A stretch of 64,000 nt of DNA, taken from the NCBI GenBank assembly GCA_947628815.1, contig CANRBJ010000004.1:1-64000 (forward strand), given 5' to 3'. A model generated the notes under the pieces. That model had not been told where the DNA came from, made no database searches, and saw only the letters and a program-made list of their open reading frames with translations. How positions within the stretch are numbered: the first letter of the stretch is position 1; the number at the start of each line of letters is the position of its first letter. The translations under genes and the position numbers were made by a program. This document shows positions 24,306 to 34,927 of this stretch, piece after piece. This stretch comes from an uncultured Clostridia bacterium. GTDB lineage: Bacteria; Bacillota; Clostridia; TANB77; CAG-508.

Positions 24306-26306
24306 CTATGCTATAACATTGTTTTGTAAAACCATTTCTTTAATAATTTCCGCTGTTTTTTCTACTCCAAATGTATCAACATTTATGCTAAAATCGTAGT
24401 TTGATAAATCTTTCCAATGTCCCCCGGTATAATAGTTATAGTGTTTTTCCCTTGCTTTATTTATTCTATTAATTTCTTTTAAAGCATTTTTTTCATCTTT
24501 TCCATAATATTTAACTGCTCTTTGTACTTTCTTTTCATTACTACTGCATAAAAAGATTTTATATACATTGTCTTGGTCTTTTAATACATAATCTGCACAT
24601 CTTCCTATAATTATGCATGAACCTTTTTTTGCTATTTCTTTAATTGCTTTTGTTTCAGCAATGAATAGGTTGTCATCGTTTGTTAGATTATTGTAGTATT
24701 GTGTATTGAAATTTGCAAGTAGTTTGCCTGTTACTATTTGTTCGTTTTCTTCAATATATGATGCAGACATACCACTTTCATTTGCTACCATTGTTATTAA
24801 GTCTTTATCATATAGTTTCCAACCTAATTTTTCAGCTAATAATTTTCCAACATATCTACCACCAGAACCATATTCTCTATTAATTGTTATAATGATATTT
24901 TCTTTTGTATCTATATTTTCTTGTTCAATATTTTCTTCTATATGTTCACTTTCTTTAACTGTTCCTAAATGTTTCATTTCTATTATTAATAGTATAACTG
25001 CAACCATAAATGCAAGTCCGTCAGCAACTGGTCCTGCATATAGTACTCCCATTACTCCAAAGTATTTTGATAAAATAATGGCTGATGGTATAAAAAATAG
25101 AATTTGTCTTGATAGCGTTATAAATGCTGATTTTGTTGGTTTTCCAACTGCTTGGAAAAATATACCTGCTGATATTTGAATTCCATTGCATAATGTTAAC
25201 ATTAAAAATATACGGAATGATAGGCAAGCAAATTCATTATATAATTCATTTCCAGAGCCAAATAACCCTATTAAAGTTTCTGGTATTGTTTGAAATAATA
25301 CAAATGATACTGCTGACACTATTGTGCAAATTGCTAACACTGTTTTTAGTGTTTGTTTTACCCTATCATATTTTCTTGCTCCATAGTTATATCCTACAAT
25401 TGGCTGACTTCCTGCTGAAATTCCTATTATGATACTTGTTAATATCATATTAATTTTCATAACAATTCCATGAACTGTTATTGGAATTTCTGCACCATAT
25501 TTACTGTTTACTCCATATTTATTATAAAGTGTATTTTCTACAGTAATAACAATTACAATTGCTATTTGTGTAATAAATGAAGATATACCAAGCATAGATA
25601 CATTTTTCATTACTTTAGGAGACACTTTGAAACTATTTCTTGTTATCTCAATTGATTTGAATTTTCTTAAATAAATTATATTAATTGTGAAGTTAACAAT
25701 TTGGCTAATAATAGTTGCAATTGCTGCTCCTTTTACTCCCATATTTAATGCAAAAATTGCAACTGGGTCTAATATAATATTTAAAATAGCTCCTGCAATC
25801 ATAGATAACATAGCATATTTGGGAGAACCATCTGCCCTAATAATTGAATTTAAAGTTGTTCCTACCATCATAAATGGAATTCCTATTGCGATTACATACC
25901 CATACTCTAATGCATAATCTATTAGAGCCTCTGTTCCACCAAATATTGGAACTAATTTTGGTAGAAAAATTAATATAATTGCACATAAAATTATTGCAAC
26001 AACAGTTGAAATTATAATAGCATTACATACTCCATTTTCTGCTTCCTTTTTCTTTTTCTCCCCTAATTTCAAACTTAAAAAAGCAGATGCACCATCACCA
26101 AACATTAGTGCAAAAGACATACATAAAACACTTATGGGGAAAATAACATTTGTTGCTCCATTTCCTAAATAACCTACTCCCCAACCAATAAAAATTTGAT
26201 CCACAATATTATATAAAGCATTTACCACTAGTGATATAATACATGGAATGGAAAAAGCACGTAATAATTTTCCTATTTTTTCATTTCCTAAATCTAATTG
26301 TTTCAT
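24306..26306 (-). CDS. MATE family transporter fused to a C-terminal cytidylate-kinase-like domain
   Basis: N-terminal about 440 aa MATE (LVVNALYNIVDQIFIGWGVGYLGNGATNV); C-terminal IIITINREYGSGGRYVGKLLAEKLGWKLYDKDLI...CIIIGRCADYVL. Confidence 0.9.
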   Translation of the reverse strand: MKQLDLGNEKIGKLLRAFSIPCIISLVVNALYNIVDQIFIGWGVGYLGNGATNVIFPISVLCMSFALMFGDGASAFLSLKLGEKKKKEAENGVCNAIIISTVVAIILCAIILIFLPKLVPIFGGTEALIDYALEYGYVIAIGIPFMMVGTTLNSIIRADGSPKYAMLSMIAGAILNIILDPVAIFALNMGVKGAAIATIISQIVNFTINIIYLRKFKSIEITRNSFKVSPKVMKNVSMLGISSFITQIAIVIVITVENTLYNKYGVNSKYGAEIPITVHGIVMKINMILTSIIIGISAGSQPIVGYNYGARKYDRVKQTLKTVLAICTIVSAVSFVLFQTIPETLIGLFGSGNELYNEFACLSFRIFLMLTLCNGIQISAGIFFQAVGKPTKSAFITLSRQILFFIPSAIILSKYFGVMGVLYAGPVADGLAFMVAVILLIIEMKHLGTVKESEHIEENIEQENIDTKENIIITINREYGSGGRYVGKLLAEKLGWKLYDKDLITMVANESGMSASYIEENEQIVTGKLLANFNTQYYNNLTNDDNLFIAETKAIKEIAKKGSCIIIGRCADYVLKDQDNVYKIFLCSSNEKKVQRAVKYYGKDEKNALKEINRINKAREKHYNYYTGGHWKDLSNYDFSINVDTFGVEKTAEIIKEMVLQNNVIA

Positions 26307-26551
26307 TTTCCTTCTTCCCTTCTATGTTTATTTTAGACGAATAAAAACAACACATTAATGTGTTGCTTAAACATTTATTGACAAATGTTGATTTATATCG
26401 CGCAATTTGTATTATATTATACTTTATTTTTATTGTCAAGCTTGATTTTTTTGCTATATAACTTAAAAACACAAGTTTTGTTTTTATTTTTCTTGACTTT
26501 TTCATTCAATTATCATAATATAAATTTATAATTTTTTAAAGGAGGATTCTT

Positions 26552-27085
26552 ATGGAATTAAAAGGTTCAAAAACAGAAGCAAATTTAAAAGCAGCATTTT
26601 CTGGTGAGTCAGAAGCAAGAAATAAATATACCTATTATGCAAGTGTTGCAAAAAAAGAAGGATATGAGCAAATAGCAGCAATTTTTTTAGAAACTGCTGA
26701 AAATGAAAAGGAACATGCAAAAATTCATTATAAATATTTAAGTGGTATAGGAGATACTAAAGCAAATCTTGCAGATGCTGCTGCTGGTGAAAATTATGAA
26801 TGGACAGATATGTATGCAAAATTTGCAAAAGAAGCTGAAGAAGAAGGTTTTATGGATATTGCTAACCGTTTTCGTCAAATTGGTGAAGTAGAAAAACACC
26901 ATGAAGAAAGATTTCGTAAATTATTAAAAAATATTGAGGATGGAGAAGTATTTAAAAAAGGAAGTATTGTTATATGGAAATGTCGTAACTGTGGTCATAT
27001 CCACGTTGGTCTTGAAGCTCCGGAAGTTTGCCCAGTATGCGCTCATCCAAGATCTTATTTTGAAATTCAAGCTGAAAATTATTAA
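26552..27085 (+). CDS. Rubrerythrin
   Basis: [39 protein letters not shown]-terminal [15 protein letters not shown]. Confidence 0.95.
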   Translation: MELKGSKTEANLKAAFSGESEARNKYTYYASVAKKEGYEQIAAIFLETAENEKEHAKIHYKYLSGIGDTKANLADAAAGENYEWTDMYAKFAKEAEEEGFMDIANRFRQIGEVEKHHEERFRKLLKNIEDGEVFKKGSIVIWKCRNCGHIHVGLEAPEVCPVCAHPRSYFEIQAENY

Positions 27086-27120
27086 AATTATAAGCAGACT
27101 CCGTGGTCTGCTTATTTATT

Positions 27121-28429
27121 TTATTCAATAATATTTGCAATTAAATCATAATCTTTTTCACCGTGTTATTTTGCATTTTATAAATTTTCCAATCAATTCA
27201 CTATTCTTATTGGTATTTTCTGCAAATACAACTCCATCTATATCTAATACATCCATATAGCTTCTTCCTATATAATATTTCTTATCAAATGATATATCTT
27301 CTATTAATACTTCATATGTATTTCCTATTTTTCTTTTTAAATTATTTCTTGAAATTTCTTGTTGTAATTTCATAATTTTATTATATCTACTCTTTTTTGT
27401 TTGATGATGTATTTGCTCTTTTAATTTTGATGCTGGGGTTCCATCTTCTTTTGAATATGAAAATGCTCCTAGTTTATCAAATTTCTCTTGTTTTATGAAA
27501 TTATATAATTCTTCAAAATCTTCCTTAGTTTCTCCTGGAAAACCTACCATAACGGTACTTCTTATTATTACATCTGGTATTTCGGTTCTAATTTTATTTA
27601 ATACTTTTTTTATACTTTCAGCATTACTTTTTCTATTCATTTTCTTTAAAACTGGATTTGCAATATGTTGTATTGGTATATCAAAATAATGGCAAATTTT
27701 AGAACTTTCCTTTACTACTTGTATTAATTCATCAGTTATAGTTTCTGGATAAGAATACAAAAAGCGAATCCATTTAATTTTTTTAATTTTTTCTAATTGT
27801 TTTAAAAGTTTTGCAAGTTGTGGTTCTTTATATAAATCTATTCCATATTTCGTTGTATCTTGTGCTATTACTATTAATTCTTCTATTCCACTATTTGCTA
27901 ATTCTTCTGCTTCTTTTATGATATCCTCTATTTTTCTACTAATATATGGCCCTCTAATCATAGGTATGGCGCAATATGTACAATTATTACTACAACCTTC
28001 TGCAATTTTTAGATAAGCTGTTTTATTTCCTGTTGTTAATATACGGTTATGATAATCTAGATAATCAGTTTCTTCTTTAATGTCTAATATACTTTCAATT
28101 TCTTTCCAAAACTCTTCATAGTCGTTACAAGATATCCATAAATCTACTTCTGGTATTGATTTTTTTAATTCTTCTTTATATCTTTTAACTAAACATCCAG
28201 TAGCTATAATGTACTTGCATTTTTTCTTTTTATATTCACACATTTCTAATATTGTATTAATTGCTTCTTCCTTTGCACTTTCTATAAAACCACAAGTATT
28301 TATTAAAATGATATCTGCTTTTTGTGGATTATTTACAATGTCAAAATGATGTTTTTTGAATAATCCAATCATCATCTCTGTATCTACTAAATTTTTACTA
28401 CATCCAAGTGATATAAATCCTATTTTCAT
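27121..28429 (-). CDS. rimO: Ribosomal protein S12 methylthiotransferase RimO, C-terminus reached by a +1 shift at CGG
   Basis: MKIGFISLGCSKNLVDTEMMIGLF, CSNNCTYCAIP; +1 shift extends KCKIT-[CGGT]-EKDYDLIANIIE*; 1309 nt minus 1 = 436 codons. Confidence 0.92.
27161..27163 (-). other. +1 frameshift site 6 (rimO C-terminus): AAA ATA ACA CGG|T GAA AAA GAT TAT GAT; 0-frame next codon is TGA
   Basis: Coding strand aaatgcaaaataacaCGGtgaaaaagattatgatttaattgc...taa; restores RimO-type ITGxxDYDLI ending. Confidence 0.88.
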
Positions 28430-28562
28430 ACTTTTCCTCTTTCTTTATTACTTTTAACAAATATTTTAGCATATTTTGTCCCTTTTTTCTAGACTATTTT
28501 TATATATTTAGTATATAATATCTATATTAATAATTTATAATTTTAAATTTTAGGAGGTTTTT

Positions 28563-29277
28563 ATGACACCACATATTGAAGCAAAAAAAGGAGAAATTGC
28601 AAAAACTGTACTAATGCCAGGTGATCCACTTCGCGCAAAGTTAATTGCAGATACGTATTTAGATGATGTAAAATTGGTAAATTCTATTCGTAATATTTAT
28701 GCTTATACTGGAACTTATAAAGGAAAAGAATTAACTGTGATGGCATCACGGAATGGGAATTCCTAGTATGGGAATTTATTCTTATGAGTTATTTCATTTC
28801 TATGAAGTTGATAATATTATACGTCTTGGTTCTTGTGGAGGATTTACTAAAGATTTAAAAATGTTTGGTTTAGTTTTAGTTGATAACACTTATACAGAAA
28901 GTAATTATGCATTAAGTATGAATAACGAGAATTGTCATTATATTTCATCAAGTAATATTTTAAATAAGAAAATAGAAGAAACTGCAAAAAAAATATCTAT
29001 TCCAATAGTAAAAGCAAATACTCTATGTGGAGAAGTATTCGAACGTTATTCAACAAATATGAATGAAATGCTTAATAGAATTCCAAAAGAATATAATATT
29101 GCTGGCTCAGAAATGGAAGCATTTTCTTTGTTTTATAATGCTCGCTTACTTAAAAAAAATGCAAGTTGTATACTTACTGTTGTTGATTCTTATTACTATA
29201 ATGAAAATGCAACTGCAAAACAAAGACAAGATTCTTTAACACAAATGATTAAACTTGGTTTAGAAAGCACCTTATAA
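28563..29277 (+). CDS. deoD: Purine-nucleoside phosphorylase (DeoD-type), with a +1 shift at CGG
   Basis: [33 protein letters not shown] ... LTVMAS-[CGGA][14 protein letters not shown]; 715 nt minus 1 = 238 codons. Confidence 0.95.
28749..28751 (+). other. +1 frameshift site 7 (deoD): ATG GCA TCA CGG|A ATG GGA
   Basis: Restores [19 protein letters not shown] (conserved Gly). Confidence 0.95.
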
Positions 29278-29364
29278 ATTAACAAAAAATATCAAAACTA
29301 TTGATTTTTTTCTTCTTTTTTTGTATATTATTACTTAGATTTTATAAAAAAAGGAGAATTTTAT

Positions 29365-30289
29365 ATGGAAGAAATTAGTGCACTTATTTTTGGACATAAA
29401 AATCCTGATACGGATTCAATTTGTTCAAGTTTAGTTCAAGAAAAATATGATCACAACAATGGATGGAATACAAAAGCTGTACGTTTAGGAAAAATTAATA
29501 AAGAAACTCGGGTTTGTTTTAGATTATTTAGGAATTGAAGCTCCCGAATTAATTGATAAAGTTGAAGACGGTCAAGATGTTATTTTAGTTGATCATAATG
29601 AATTTACTCAAAGTGTAAATAACATTGAAAATGCCCATATTCAATATGTTATCGATCACCATAGAATTGCAAATTTTGAAACTAAAGATCCTTTATATTA
29701 TTTAGCAAAACCTTATGGATGCACTGCTACTATTCTTTTTGAAGAATTTAAAAATGCTAATATGGAAATTGAAAAAAAGGAAGCCATTTTAATGCTTTCT
29801 GCTATCATTTCAGATACTTTACTTTTTAAATCACCAACTTGTACTGCTAAAGATAAAATCGCTTGCGAAGAACTTGCAAAAATTGCAAATATTGATATTG
29901 ATTCATATGGTTTGGATATGTTAAAAGCAGGAACTGATTTAAGTGATTTTACTCCCGAAGAAATGATTAACATAGATTCCAAAGAATTTGCAAATGGCGA
30001 TATAAAATTTCAAGTTGCTCAAGTAAATACTGCTTGCATTGAAGATGTTTTACAAAATAAAGTTGAAATTGAAAAAGCAATGAAAGATTTTATTCAAAAA
30101 AATGGCTCTAAATTTTTTGTATTTTTAATTACAGATATAGTAAATAGCAATTCCCAAGCAATTATATTAGGAGATTGTACTGCCTTTGAAAAAGCATTTA
30201 ATACAAAAGTTACAGATAATATGGCTTTCTTAGAAGGCGTAGTTTCTAGAAAAAAACAAGTTGCTCCAGCTATTTTAAATAACTTATAA
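29365..30289 (+). CDS. ppaC: Manganese-dependent inorganic pyrophosphatase (DHH family), with a +1 shift at CGG
   Basis: MEEISALIFGHKNPDTDSICSSLV...LGKINKET-[CGGG]-FVLDYLGIEAPELIDKVEDGQDVILVDHNEF...VIDHHRI; 925 nt minus 1 = 308 codons. Confidence 0.94.
29509..29511 (+). other. +1 frameshift site 8 (ppaC): AAA GAA ACT CGG|G TTT GTT TTA
   Basis: Restores NKET-X-FVLDYLG; X could be Gly, or Arg if the last G is skipped. Confidence 0.9.
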
Positions 30290-30334
30290 ATATAACTTAG
30301 AAAAGGCTTTAATATAAACAGAGCCTTTTCTTTT

Positions 30335-30943
30335 TTATACTAAAGGAATTTTGTGTCGTTTAGTTTCTAAAAGGCTTATGCGTTTTTCGTGATCTACAAT
30401 ATATTTTTTATTTTCTACAGTGGCTATATCTAATACTTTTATTCTAGATTTACTAATTTTATATTCTTTATCAATAACATTCATTATTGTTTCACATGTT
30501 TCTTTTGTAAACTCAGCTATTTCTCTAACCTCTGCTATCTCCTCTTTTAGTTCTGCTCGAACTTCTGCTATTTCTGCTTTTAGTTCTGCTCGAACTTCTG
30601 CTATTTCTGCTTTTAGTTCTGCTCGAACTTCCGCTATTTCTGCTTTTAGTTCTGCTCGAACTTCCGCTATTTCCGCTTTTAGCTCTGTTCGAACTTCTTC
30701 TATTTTTTCTCCCAATTCTTCTCGAACTTTTGCTATCTCTGTTTTAAATTCTTTTCTTAGGTTTTCTTCTACTCTATCTATTTTCTCTGATAATTTTACT
30801 TGTCCAATAGATAAATCTGCTATCTGTCCTTCTATTTTTGCTTCCATATTAGTCATATTTTCTTGTAACGTATTTATTTGCGATGACATTGCAGTAATTT
30901 GTTCTAGTATCATTTGTGCAATATTTTCTTCCATTGTTCTCAC
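30335..30943 (-). CDS. Coiled-coil protein with 11-aa tandem repeats
   Basis: Repeated AEVRAELKAEI; long amphipathic helix. Confidence 0.75.
   Translation of the reverse strand: MRTMEENIAQMILEQITAMSSQINTLQENMTNMEAKIEGQIADLSIGQVKLSEKIDRVEENLRKEFKTEIAKVREELGEKIEEVRTELKAEIAEVRAELKAEIAEVRAELKAEIAEVRAELKAEIAEVRAELKEEIAEVREIAEFTKETCETIMNVIDKEYKISKSRIKVLDIATVENKKYIVDHEKRISLLETKRHKIPLV
30530..30705 (-). repeat. 33-bp tandem coding repeat (about 5 copies)
   Basis: Repeated tcgaacttctgctatttctgcttttagttctgc on + strand. Confidence 0.85.
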
Positions 30944-31052
30944 CTCTTTATTTTATTAATTGGATTTCTTTAAAGAATTATAATAAAAATGACAAAAATA
31001 TTTTTGACATTCTTATTGTAATACATTTATTTTTATATTGCAAGCTTTTTCG

Positions 31053-31069
31053 TTCGACACATTTCGACA
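31053..31069 (-). promoter_or_regulatory. Tandem Spo0A boxes (TGTCGAA-N3-TGTCGAA) upstream of the coiled-coil gene
   Basis: + strand TTCGACAcatTTCGACA; third near-match TTCGACT at 31103-31109. Confidence 0.6.
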
Positions 31070-31116
31070 TTCTGGCATTTTTCGTTGATTTCTTCATATT
31101 TTTTCGACTTAATTTT

Positions 31117-32016
31117 TTATATATTTTTTAACAAATTTTGTAATTCTTCTTTGCTAAATTGATAAGTTTTATTGCAAAAATGACATACTGTTTCAATACT
31201 CCCTTGCGTTTTAATAATATCATTTATTTCTTCTTTCCCCAATGAAATTAATCCCTTTTCAATTTTTTCTTTACTACAATCACATTCATACATAGGCACT
31301 ATGTCTTCTTCAATAATTCGTACTTTTTCATCACCTGTAATGTCCTTAGCTATTTCTAATAAAGTCATATTTTCATCTAACATCTGACTAATTGGTTTTG
31401 CTTCTTTTATTCTATTTTCCAAAATGAATAAATCATCTTCTGTTGCATCTGGCATAGGCGTAATAACATATCCTCCACTAGATTTTACTCCATCTTTATT
31501 TACCAATACACCTAAGGCAACTGCTGTATTTGTTTGTTCTGATGATGCAAAATAATTTGCAAAATCTTCTGCAATTTCTCCTGTAACAAGAGGCACCATT
31601 CCTATATATGGCTCTTTTAATCCTATATCTTTAATAATGTTTAAGTATCCTTCTTTTCCAAGAGCCCCACCTACATTTAGTTTTCCATTTTTTAATGGTA
31701 GGTCTACTTGTGCATTTTCAACATATCCCTTTAATTTTGGATTATTGTTTGCAACAACTACCATTCCACCTAATAATCCATTTCCTTTTATTTGAATTGT
31801 TAATTTATCCTCTTTATTTTTCATATTTACTGCCATAATGGATGCAATTGTTAAGGTTCTTCCAAAGGCTGCTGTTGCAACAGGGCTTAAATCGTGTAGT
31901 TTTCTTGCTTTTTCTACTAAATTAGTAGTACTTGCACATATCATGCTTACTCTTCCATTGTATGCTAAAAACTTTATTATCTTATCGTTATTTTCCACCA
32001 TCATTTCCCCTCTCAT
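31117..32016 (-). CDS. hslO: Redox-regulated chaperone Hsp33
   Basis: KLTIQIKGNGLLGGMVVVAN; C-terminal CDCSKEKIEKGL..TVCHFCNKTY. Confidence 0.94.
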   Translation of the reverse strand: MRGEMMVENNDKIIKFLAYNGRVSMICASTTNLVEKARKLHDLSPVATAAFGRTLTIASIMAVNMKNKEDKLTIQIKGNGLLGGMVVVANNNPKLKGYVENAQVDLPLKNGKLNVGGALGKEGYLNIIKDIGLKEPYIGMVPLVTGEIAEDFANYFASSEQTNTAVALGVLVNKDGVKSSGGYVITPMPDATEDDLFILENRIKEAKPISQMLDENMTLLEIAKDITGDEKVRIIEEDIVPMYECDCSKEKIEKGLISLGKEEINDIIKTQGSIETVCHFCNKTYQFSKEELQNLLKNI

Positions 32017-32093
32017 TTTTGACCTTAGAATTATATCACAATTATGAAAAAAAATAAAGAAAAATTTAGGGTAAGAAAATCACCCTAAACTAA

Positions 32094-33335
32094 CTAAATT
32101 TCTTCAAACATATCTTTTCCCACACCACATAATGGACACACCCATGTATCTGGTAAATCTTCAAAAGAAGTTCCTGGTGCTATTCCATTATCTGGATCTC
32201 CTATTTCTGGATTGTACTCATATCCACATGCTAAACACTTATACATTTCATTACCTCCTCTTAATTTAAATATATTTTTATATCCTATTGCTATTACTGC
32301 AATTACAATTAAAGCAAAGGATAATGCTTTCCATATTCCACTTTCTAAAAGTACAATTGCAAACATTCCAAATGTTGCACTAATTCCATATAAAATTAAA
32401 ACTGCTTCTTTTTGAGTAAAACCTCTTTTTAACATTTTATGATGTAAATGTCCTTTATCTGGCATAACTACTGCTTTTATAGATTTTGTTTTTGCAAATC
32501 TTCTTACAATTGCAAATAATGTATCAAATACTGGAAGAGCAAGTACAATTAGTGGTGCTACAATAACAATTGCCGTATATGTTTTTGCTACTCCTAATAT
32601 TGATATAACTGCAAGAGAATATCCTAAAAAGTTTGAACCAGTATCGCCAATAAAAGTTTTTGCAGGATTAAAATTAAATGGTAAAAATCCTGTTAATGCT
32701 CCTGCAAGAGCTGTAATCATAATAATTGCAATTAGTGGTGAATCATTTAGTGAAAATATAATTATTAATGATAAGCAGGATATTAGCGATATTCCAGAGG
32801 ATAGTCCATCTAAACCATCTATTAAATTAATTGCATTAGTAATTCCCACAATCCATCCAATAGTTAATACAACTGAAAATATTTCATTTAATTGAGTTAA
32901 ATCACCATTTTCTGTTAAGAATGGGATATTTATATGTTGAATAATTATTCCACTTTTTACAATTATACTTGCTGCAATAACTTGACCTAATAATTTTACA
33001 AGCGCTGGTATTCCTTTTACATCATCTACGAAACATGTAATTATAATAATTACCGCTCCTAAAAAATATCCTATTAGTTTCATATAGTATTGATCTTCAA
33101 TTAAATTGATTGAACCCTCTATTTCCATAATTGTAAGTAAGTATATAATTGATACTAAAAAACCTGCAATTACTGCAAGTCCACCTAAACGTGGCATTGG
33201 TTTTTTATTTATTCTTCTTTCGTCCTTTGGTAAATCAATCGCTCCTAATTTTTTGGCAATTTTAATTGTGTATGGTGTAACTACAAATGCTGTAATAAAT
33301 GCTAACAAAAACGCAATTGCGATATCTCCCCACAT
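32094..33335 (-). CDS. MraY/WecA-like polyprenyl-phosphate sugar-1-P transferase fused in frame to rubredoxin
   Basis: [42 protein letters not shown]; then [44 protein letters not shown]; internal aggaggtaatgaaATG before the rubredoxin Met. Confidence 0.9.
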   Translation of the reverse strand: MWGDIAIAFLLAFITAFVVTPYTIKIAKKLGAIDLPKDERRINKKPMPRLGGLAVIAGFLVSIIYLLTIMEIEGSINLIEDQYYMKLIGYFLGAVIIIITCFVDDVKGIPALVKLLGQVIAASIIVKSGIIIQHINIPFLTENGDLTQLNEIFSVVLTIGWIVGITNAINLIDGLDGLSSGISLISCLSLIIIFSLNDSPLIAIIMITALAGALTGFLPFNFNPAKTFIGDTGSNFLGYSLAVISILGVAKTYTAIVIVAPLIVLALPVFDTLFAIVRRFAKTKSIKAVVMPDKGHLHHKMLKRGFTQKEAVLILYGISATFGMFAIVLLESGIWKALSFALIVIAVIAIGYKNIFKLRGGNEMYKCLACGYEYNPEIGDPDNGIAPGTSFEDLPDTWVCPLCGVGKDMFEEI

Positions 33336-33444
33336 AATGCCCTCCTAATTTTCTTTTTTCATAAATCAATATATCATAATAATATGTATATTACAATATT
33401 TTTTTCATATATATTTAATATCATTTTCATAGGAGGAATTTATA

Positions 33445-34647
33445 TTGAAAAATAAATTTAATATTATTTTATTATCTTTTAAAAACAATGTGCTTCCAGC
33501 TTTAATTATTATATTTATTGTATTTTTAGTATTATTCTCAAATGAAAATTTAATAGCTACAAAAAAAGGATTATCTTTATGGTTTAACTCTGTTGTTCCT
33601 TCACTTTTACCTTTTTTTATTGCTACTGAATTATTAGGTCATACCCAAATAGTTTATTTTATTGGTAATCTTCTTAATAAATATATGAAACCTATTTTTA
33701 ATGTACCAGGAATTGGTGCATATGCTTTTGTTATGGGTATTATTAGTGGATATCCAGTAGGTGCAAAAATTGTCACCAAATTTAGACAAGATGGTGTTTG
33801 TACTAAACGAGAGGCAGAAAGACTTCTTGCTTTTACAAATAATTCTGGTCCTCTTTTTATTATTGGTACTGTAGGAATTAGTTTGTTTGGAAATACTACT
33901 ATAGGCTTTTTATTATTTTTAACTCATTTCTTGTCTTGCATTATTGTTGGTTTTATATTTCGTTTTTGGAATGTTAATGATAAAGAAATTATTTCATCTC
34001 GTAATATAAAGATGAATAATACAGAAAATTTAACTTTTTCAAATTTAGGAGAAATACTTGCTTCTAGTATTATGAAATCAGTTAATACAGTAGTTATGAT
34101 TGGAGGGTTTGTGGTTATTTTTTCTGTTATAATTTCAATTTTAAATAATGCTGGAATTTTTAGTTTATGCTCTAGTGTACTTACTCCAATTTTTGCATCT
34201 ATTAAACTTGATACAAGTTATATTAAACCTCTAATTTCAGGTTTTGTAGAACTTACAAATGGTCTAAGTCAAATTACACTTATTCCTACAAAATCTATTT
34301 CTGTAACAATAACTTTGGTAGCATTTTTGTTAGGATTTGGAGGAATTTCCGTTGCATTACAAGTACTTAGTATAACTTCAAAATCTGACATTTCTATAAA
34401 GCCATATTTTTTAGGGAAATTTTTGCATGGCATAATTGCGGCAATTTTAACATATACATTTATACACATTTTCCCTGTTTTTGATTTAGATATTACTCCA
34501 ATATTTTCGCAAAATGTGAATAATGTTTCACTAACAAATTCTTATACAAATCCTTATAGTTTATTAATACTTGCTTTGTTTATATTTTCAACTATATACT
34601 TAATTATTAATAGAAAAAGATATAAAGCCTATAAAAATTATCATTAA
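33445..34647 (+). CDS. ylbJ: Sporulation integral membrane protein YlbJ-like
   Basis: GLSLWFNSVVPSLLPFFIATELLG, GIISGYPVGAKIV; poly-TM. Confidence 0.8.
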   Translation: MKNKFNIILLSFKNNVLPALIIIFIVFLVLFSNENLIATKKGLSLWFNSVVPSLLPFFIATELLGHTQIVYFIGNLLNKYMKPIFNVPGIGAYAFVMGIISGYPVGAKIVTKFRQDGVCTKREAERLLAFTNNSGPLFIIGTVGISLFGNTTIGFLLFLTHFLSCIIVGFIFRFWNVNDKEIISSRNIKMNNTENLTFSNLGEILASSIMKSVNTVVMIGGFVVIFSVIISILNNAGIFSLCSSVLTPIFASIKLDTSYIKPLISGFVELTNGLSQITLIPTKSISVTITLVAFLLGFGGISVALQVLSITSKSDISIKPYFLGKFLHGIIAAILTYTFIHIFPVFDLDITPIFSQNVNNVSLTNSYTNPYSLLILALFIFSTIYLIINRKRYKAYKNYH

Positions 34648-34688
34648 TTAATTGACTGTTGAATACATTATAATAGAGGAGTGATATA

Positions 34689-34907
34689 ATGGATAGAAAT
34701 ATGGATTTTAATGGTTTTGATACTATGAACTTTGACCCAAATATGGCAAATGATAATTTTTATAGAGATCCTATGTTTAATCCTATGATGCAATATGAGC
34801 AAGCTTATATGTACTATAGATATATGTCTCAACAAATGGAATATAAGATTAAATGTAAAGAATATGACAAATTATGTGGTAAAGAAAAAGAACGAAGAAT
34901 TGAGTAG
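34689..34907 (+). CDS. Hypothetical small Met/Tyr/Asn-rich protein
   Basis: 72 aa ORF with RBS-like gaggagtg upstream. Confidence 0.6.
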   Translation: MDRNMDFNGFDTMNFDPNMANDNFYRDPMFNPMMQYEQAYMYYRYMSQQMEYKIKCKEYDKLCGKEKERRIE

Positions 34908-34927
34908 TATTCTTCGTTCTTTTTTCT

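Noticed and set aside
26341-26368. Palindrome aacacattaatgtgtt upstream of the MATE gene as a mobile-element end
   Set aside because: Isolated perfect palindrome with adjacent T-run on the - strand; more likely an attenuator or terminator. No transposase or second end.
15776-30289. Explaining split feoB/deoD/ppaC as pseudogenes
   Set aside because: Frames and motifs outside the single-base events are intact, corrected lengths are normal, and the same event type occurs in obgE and miaA.
30530-30705. Possible CRISPR-like repeat array
   Set aside because: 33-bp units are contiguous, in frame and coding for 11-aa coiled-coil repeats, with no spacers.
31040-31115. Possible tRNA gene (gttcgac T-loop-like sequence)
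   Set aside because: No acceptor, D or anticodon stem; better explained as Spo0A boxes. No tRNA gene was recognised anywhere in the window, so the putative CGG decoder is not encoded here.
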